Source of the DNA: Acidobacteriota bacterium
GTDB lineage: Bacteria > Acidobacteriota > Terriglobia > Acidiferrales > UBA7541
Reading direction: 5' to 3'
Assembly (NCBI GenBank): GCA_003131705.1
Contig: PKUY01000268.1
Coordinates: forward strand, 1,926 to 11,363
DNA length: 9,438 bases
The stretch's first letter is position 1, and every line of letters starts with the position of its first letter. Position numbers and translations under genes: made by a program. Shown in pieces: positions 6,476-9,438 of this stretch. Under the pieces are notes generated by a model. It saw nothing but the letters and a program-made list of their open reading frames with translations. It was not told the DNA's origin and did no database searches.

Positions 6476-7544
6476 AGGACTTCTTGATCTTGAAAACACG
6501 TTCCGCGTTCTCATGATAGATCATTTGTTTGTGTTTTTCGGAGATCGCGGCCGCATCCATGAAATCGACGGCGTCCGGGTGATCCTGATAAGGGTAGTCG
6601 ATCGCCCACATGATCCGGTCCGCTCCGAGAACCTCGATGCAATACTTCAGCGTGGGATCCCAGTTCATTCCGCTCGTAGTGATGTAGAAATTCCGCTTGA
6701 AGTATTCGCTGGGCTGCAGCTTCAGTTTACGCCTGCCCATGTCAACTTTGACTTTTCCGTGCATGAAGTCGAGCCGATAAAGCCAATACGGAATTCCCTC
6801 ACCCATGTGTCCAAGCACAAGCTGTAGGTTTGGAATCTCATCGAGGACGCCGCTGGTGATGATGCGCAACCCGTGCAGTCCGGTCTCGGCCTGGTATCCC
6901 CAGATCGCGTGTTCGAGGTGATCCTCCCGATACGCCTTGGCCATCAGTGGTATCGGCGAACGCGGATGAATATAGATGGGCACGTTCAATCCGGCGGCAG
7001 CCTCCAGAATCGGCCAGTACTTGCGATCGCTGAGATATTCGCCGTTCGTGTGGGAGTTGATCATCACGCCATTCAGCTTGAGCTTCGTGATCGCCCGGTC
7101 GATTTCTTTCACTGCGCGGGCTGGATCCTGCGGAGCGACGGTCGCGAGGCCAGCGAAGCGGTCCGGACGTTTGCGGATGGCTTCAGCGAGACGATCGTTT
7201 CCAATGGCAGCGACGGCCGTGCCTTTGTCCGGGTCCATCATTTGCACGCCGGTGGAGGTCAGGGCAAGCAAGTGCATGGTCACATCGTATTCGTCCATCA
7301 GACGCAAACGCTCGTCGAACAGATCGAGCAGCCGGTTGTGTATCGGTCCGTTCGGATCCGTCTGGAATTTCCAGAGAAAAAGATCGGGATCGTATTCCTG
7401 CGCGTTAGCCACCAGCTCGCGCTGGGCATCCATCTGCTCGGGTATCGACCACGCTTCTTCCGTGGCGATTCGCCGGTAATGTTTCCTCTTCGGTTTTGCT
7501 TTTGGCTTTGACTTGCTCCCACCCGTCTTGCGCTTAGCACTCAT
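6474..7544 (-). CDS. Amidohydrolase-2 / ACMSD-like metal-dependent hydrolase or decarboxylase
   Basis: TIM-barrel enzyme of the amidohydrolase-related family (ACMSD, 2,3-dihydroxybenzoate and gamma-resorcylate decarboxylases). Substrate unknown. The 356-residue protein shows the expected metal-site elements: Glu29 in IATEEAW near the start, His193 in PIYIHPRSP, His246 and Glu249 in LVLGHMGEG, and Asp316 in WAIDYPYQD. The second N-terminal ligand position (His10 in gamma-resorcylate decarboxylase) is Ala31, as in EEA-type 2,3-dihydroxybenzoate decarboxylases. Residues 1-25 form an unusual Lys/Arg-rich tail (12 of 25) before the barrel. This start is well supported: AGGAGG (7553-7558) lies 8 bases upstream in an AT-rich leader. 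The gene ends 9 bp before atpZ, so it probably heads the Fo operon transcript. Non-oxidative decarboxylation of an aromatic acid is a plausible but unproven activity; simple hydrolase activity is the alternative. Confidence 0.88.
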   Translation of the reverse strand: MSAKRKTGGSKSKPKAKPKRKHYRRIATEEAWSIPEQMDAQRELVANAQEYDPDLFLWKFQTDPNGPIHNRLLDLFDERLRLMDEYDVTMHLLALTSTGVQMMDPDKGTAVAAIGNDRLAEAIRKRPDRFAGLATVAPQDPARAVKEIDRAITKLKLNGVMINSHTNGEYLSDRKYWPILEAAAGLNVPIYIHPRSPIPLMAKAYREDHLEHAIWGYQAETGLHGLRIITSGVLDEIPNLQLVLGHMGEGIPYWLYRLDFMHGKVKVDMGRRKLKLQPSEYFKRNFYITTSGMNWDPTLKYCIEVLGADRIMWAIDYPYQDHPDAVDFMDAAAISEKHKQMIYHENAERVFKIKKS

Positions 7545-7552
7545 AGAGCTTC

Positions 7553-7558
7553 CCTCCT
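7553..7558 (-). promoter_or_regulatory. Strong ribosome binding site of the amidohydrolase gene
   Basis: A perfect AGGAGG within TTAGGAGGGA on the minus strand, 8 bases before the ATG at 7544. It argues that the lysine-rich N-terminus is truly translated. Confidence 0.85.
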
Positions 7559-7570
7559 AAATTTTTGTTA

Positions 7571-7600
7571 ATAATTGATTGCGGTTCTTGAATGTCCCAA
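7571..7600 (-). promoter_or_regulatory. Possible promoter of the amidohydrolase-atp run (weak)
   Basis: The 129-bp gap upstream of the amidohydrolase is the only sizeable non-coding space ahead of this gene run and is clearly AT-richer than its surroundings near the start codon. The best sigma70-like pair I can find on the minus strand is TTGGGA (7595-7600) and AATTAT (7571-7576), 18 bases apart. Both boxes are imperfect, so the position is a guess; a promoter somewhere in the gap is more likely than this exact one. Confidence 0.25.
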
Positions 7601-7673
7601 ACGGAGTGGGAGTGTAGCGCACACCCGTTCAAGTTTGCACGCTTCACTTTGTGTCAGCTTCTATTTGGCTGAG

Positions 7674-8165
7674 CTAGGAAAGCGGCTCGGAATCGTGGCG
7701 GGCGCCGTGAATAATGTTCACGGCGTGCGGCAGCAGATCGGCGACAGCATTAAGCGATTCGACAGCCCCGCTCGGGCTGCCGGGAAGATTGAGAATAATC
7801 GTTTTGCCGCGAATTCCGGCGGTGCCGCGCGAAAGTATCGCTCGCGGAGTTTTTTCGCGCCCCGCCGCGCGCATGTGTTCAGGAAACCCCGGAATCACAC
7901 GGTCAACGACCGTTTCCGTTGCCTCCGGCGTAACGTCCCTCGGACCCAGGCCCGTGCCACCGGTAGTCAGAATTGCATCGGCGTCATTCGAATCGGCGGC
8001 CTCTTTGAGAAATAGCTCGATCGCTTCGCGATCGTCGGCGCGCACGGCGGACGATACAATCCTCCAGCCGAGCTGACGGCAGCGATCGATCACCGCTGGC
8101 CCGGATCGATCTTCCGACTTTGCGGCTGCCACGGAATCGCTGATTGTGAGAATGGAGACTCGCAT
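7674..8165 (-). CDS. mogA: MogA/MoaB-family molybdenum cofactor biosynthesis protein
   Basis: Cytoplasmic enzyme of late molybdenum cofactor synthesis; family members adenylylate molybdopterin with ATP to prepare it for molybdate insertion. The 163-residue protein is a single MoCF-type domain. It opens with the VSILTISD strand, has the signature glycine loop TTGGTGLGPRDVTPEAT (67-83), and ends with LNLPGSPSGAVESL (125-138) followed by HAVNIIHG. All are hallmarks of the MogA/MoaB fold; length (163) is nearer MoaB (about 170) than E. coli MogA (about 195), so the symbol could equally be moaB. The gene starts 11 bp after the response regulator stop with no clear ribosome site, which fits coupling within the moaC operon. 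No convincing terminator follows its stop; a 5-bp hairpin there lacks a U tract. Confidence 0.93.
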   Translation of the reverse strand: MRVSILTISDSVAAAKSEDRSGPAVIDRCRQLGWRIVSSAVRADDREAIELFLKEAADSNDADAILTTGGTGLGPRDVTPEATETVVDRVIPGFPEHMRAAGREKTPRAILSRGTAGIRGKTIILNLPGSPSGAVESLNAVADLLPHAVNIIHGARHDSEPLS

Positions 8166-8176
8166 AAGTTTTCGCG

Positions 8177-8938
8177 CTACCCGGCGGTTTCGACGCCTTC
8201 GGTCGGCGCATCCCGCTGCCCTTCGTCCACCAGGCGCAGCGCTTCCATCAACAATCCGGTCGTGGTGCGGGAAATGGTCGTGCGTCCGGGAGCGGAGTTG
8301 AAATCGATCTCGAAATCTCCTGCGGGCCAGCGCACCACTTCAAAAACCGCTGCCTCGCCTTCGAACGCGCCCAACTGCGCGTCGGCGCACTGCCCGGAAG
8401 CAAAAAACATTTCGCAGGTATCGTCCCCATGACGAATGGTAAGCCGGCAGGACTTCTGCCCCATTTCCAGCGACTGCATCAGATCCAGAATGCTCATCTC
8501 CTCCAGGCGCCCTTGAATCACGCCGGGCCGAACCGCACGTTTCTGCAGTTTCTCGAGATGCAGCCGGTCGATGACTTTTTTCGTGCGCCGCACGAGATCT
8601 TTCAAGAGAAAGGGTTTGACGACAAACTCCTCCGCTCCTTCGATGATCGGTCGAAGTTTTTCTTCCACATCGCTGCGGCTGGCCAAAAACATAAACGGAA
8701 TCTGTTTCGTCTGTTGGCGTGCGCGAAGTTTTTCGTAGAGTTGCCGGCCGTCGAGACCCGGCATTCGGTAGTCGCACAGGATCAGATCAGGAGGGTCATC
8801 CACAATTCTCAGCAAAGCGTCCGCACCGTCGGCCGCCGCGATGGCATCGCAATGCGGCGTGAGCCCTTTCATCAATAGGTCGAGAATCTGCGCGTTATCG
8901 TCCACTACCAGGACTTTGACGTCGTTAAGCGGCTTCAT
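8177..8938 (-). CDS. Response regulator with REC and DUF4388 (PatA-type) domains
   Basis: Two-component receiver protein, probably cytoplasmic. Residues about 6-125 form a REC domain: acidic pair Asp13-Asp14, phospho-acceptor Asp56 in [13 protein letters not shown], and conserved Lys108 in VVKPF. At the usual Thr/Ser switch position the order is Ala86-Ser87 (FLASRSD) rather than Thr/Ser-Ala. Residues about 138-213 match the DUF4388 / PatA N-terminal-like domain: [20 protein letters not shown], then a strand-rich part with [14 protein letters not shown] and [11 protein letters not shown]. There is no DNA-binding domain, so output is probably through protein contacts. It overlaps the moaC stop by four bases (ATGA) and is followed by mogA after 11 bp, so it is co-transcribed with molybdenum cofactor genes. 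No histidine kinase is in the window; the signal and target are unknown. Confidence 0.9.
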   Translation of the reverse strand: MKPLNDVKVLVVDDNAQILDLLMKGLTPHCDAIAAADGADALLRIVDDPPDLILCDYRMPGLDGRQLYEKLRARQQTKQIPFMFLASRSDVEEKLRPIIEGAEEFVVKPFLLKDLVRRTKKVIDRLHLEKLQKRAVRPGVIQGRLEEMSILDLMQSLEMGQKSCRLTIRHGDDTCEMFFASGQCADAQLGAFEGEAAVFEVVRWPAGDFEIDFNSAPGRTTISRTTTGLLMEALRLVDEGQRDAPTEGVETAG

Positions 8939-9438
8939 CGCTTTCCGCTCTTCCGGGTACGGTTGTCAGCGTGCGGACTGGAACGCACGTAGGTGCCGCT
9001 GCGCCCGCCGGATTTCTTCACGAGATAGATTTTGCCGATCACCATGCCGCGCTCGAGGGCCTTGCACATGTCATAGATCGTCAGCGCCGCGACCGACGCG
9101 CCCACGAGGGCTTCCATTTCAACGCCCGTTGGTCCCGTCGCGGTCGCCTCCGACGTGATCTCAATTCCATTCTGGCATAGCTTCGCGCGTACATCCACGT
9201 GCGTAAGCGCGAGGGGGTGACAAAGCGGAATCAGCTCCGAAGTGCGTTTCGCGGCCGTGATTCCGGCGATCCGCGCGACCTCAAGCGGGCTTCCTTTCGG
9301 CGATTTGAGGCGCCGGATGGTCGCGACCGTTGCGCCCTGCATGCGCACAAACGCGTGCGCGATCGCGGTCCGCGATGTTGGTGTTTTTTCCGTGACGTCC
9401 ACCATGCGCACCCGGCCGGATGTATCGTAATGTGACAG
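8935..9438 (-). CDS. moaC: Cyclic pyranopterin monophosphate synthase MoaC (5' partial)
   Basis: Acts with MoaA in the first step of molybdenum cofactor synthesis, forming cyclic pyranopterin monophosphate from the GTP-derived 3',8-cyclo intermediate. The frame stays open to the right edge, and its first visible residues, [15 protein letters not shown], are the typical MoaC N-terminus. The GTG at 9411 is therefore internal, and only a few residues should be missing. Visible length is 167 residues. Numbering from the first visible residue, catalytic elements are Lys48 in PKGSP, His74 in IPLCHPL, and Asp123 and Lys126 in IYDMCK, equivalent to E. coli K51, H77, D128 and K131. GVEMEAL and KSGGRSG complete the signature. 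A short basic tail ends the protein. The stop overlaps the response regulator start (ATGA). Confidence 0.96.
   Translation of the reverse strand: MSHYDTSGRVRMVDVTEKTPTSRTAIAHAFVRMQGATVATIRRLKSPKGSPLEVARIAGITAAKRTSELIPLCHPLALTHVDVRAKLCQNGIEITSEATATGPTGVEMEALVGASVAALTIYDMCKALERGMVIGKIYLVKKSGGRSGTYVRSSPHADNRTRKSGKR

Noticed and set aside
6873..7511. Long plus-strand open frame (212 residues) across the amidohydrolase
   Set aside because: It is antisense to a well-supported enzyme gene with clear active-site motifs; composition is typical of a shadow frame in GC-rich DNA.
7654..7672. Hairpin after the mogA stop as a terminator
   Set aside because: Only a 5-bp stem (TCAGC/GCTGA) with a 9-base loop and no following U tract on the minus strand.

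Overview
This window looks like an ordinary-to-interesting stretch of a GC-rich bacterial chromosome, most likely Acidobacteriota. That assignment is an inference from three things: the nuoL-nuoM-nuoN order, an ATP synthase Fo cluster (atpZ-atpI-atpB-atpE) separated from the F1 genes, and a response regulator with a PatA-type DUF4388 output domain. No rRNA or other phylogenetic marker is present, so the phylum is only a moderate-confidence call. I see no mobile element, CRISPR array, tRNA or rRNA.

Layout. Positions 1-4407 (+ strand) hold the end of a respiratory complex I operon: nuoL (its 5' part lies outside the window), nuoM and nuoN. They are packed with a 1-bp gap and then a 4-bp overlap. 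A convergent gap (4408-4553) follows, containing a strong intrinsic terminator oriented for the minus strand. From 7544 down to 4554 (- strand) a tight run reads amidohydrolase, atpZ, atpI, atpB, atpE and ends at that terminator. From the right edge (9438) down to 7674 (- strand) runs moaC (5' end outside the window), a REC-DUF4388 response regulator, and a mogA/moaB-type gene, with a 4-bp overlap and an 11-bp gap.

How the genes work together. NuoL, NuoM and NuoN are the three antiporter-like membrane subunits of NADH:quinone oxidoreductase, which build the ion-motive force. AtpB and AtpE form the ion path and rotor of the ATP synthase that spends it, and AtpZ and AtpI are small membrane accessory proteins. 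The two machines face each other across one terminator. MoaC and MogA/MoaB act at the first and late steps of molybdenum cofactor synthesis.

The most notable points are: (1) a c-subunit that combines a signal-peptide-like N-terminus with a partial Na+-binding signature; (2) a metal-dependent amidohydrolase/decarboxylase-family gene, with an unusual lysine-rich N-terminal tail, heading the Fo gene run, with the atpZ ribosome binding site built into its stop codon; (3) a response regulator lodged between two molybdenum cofactor genes. I found no clearly new multi-gene system; these are modest leads.
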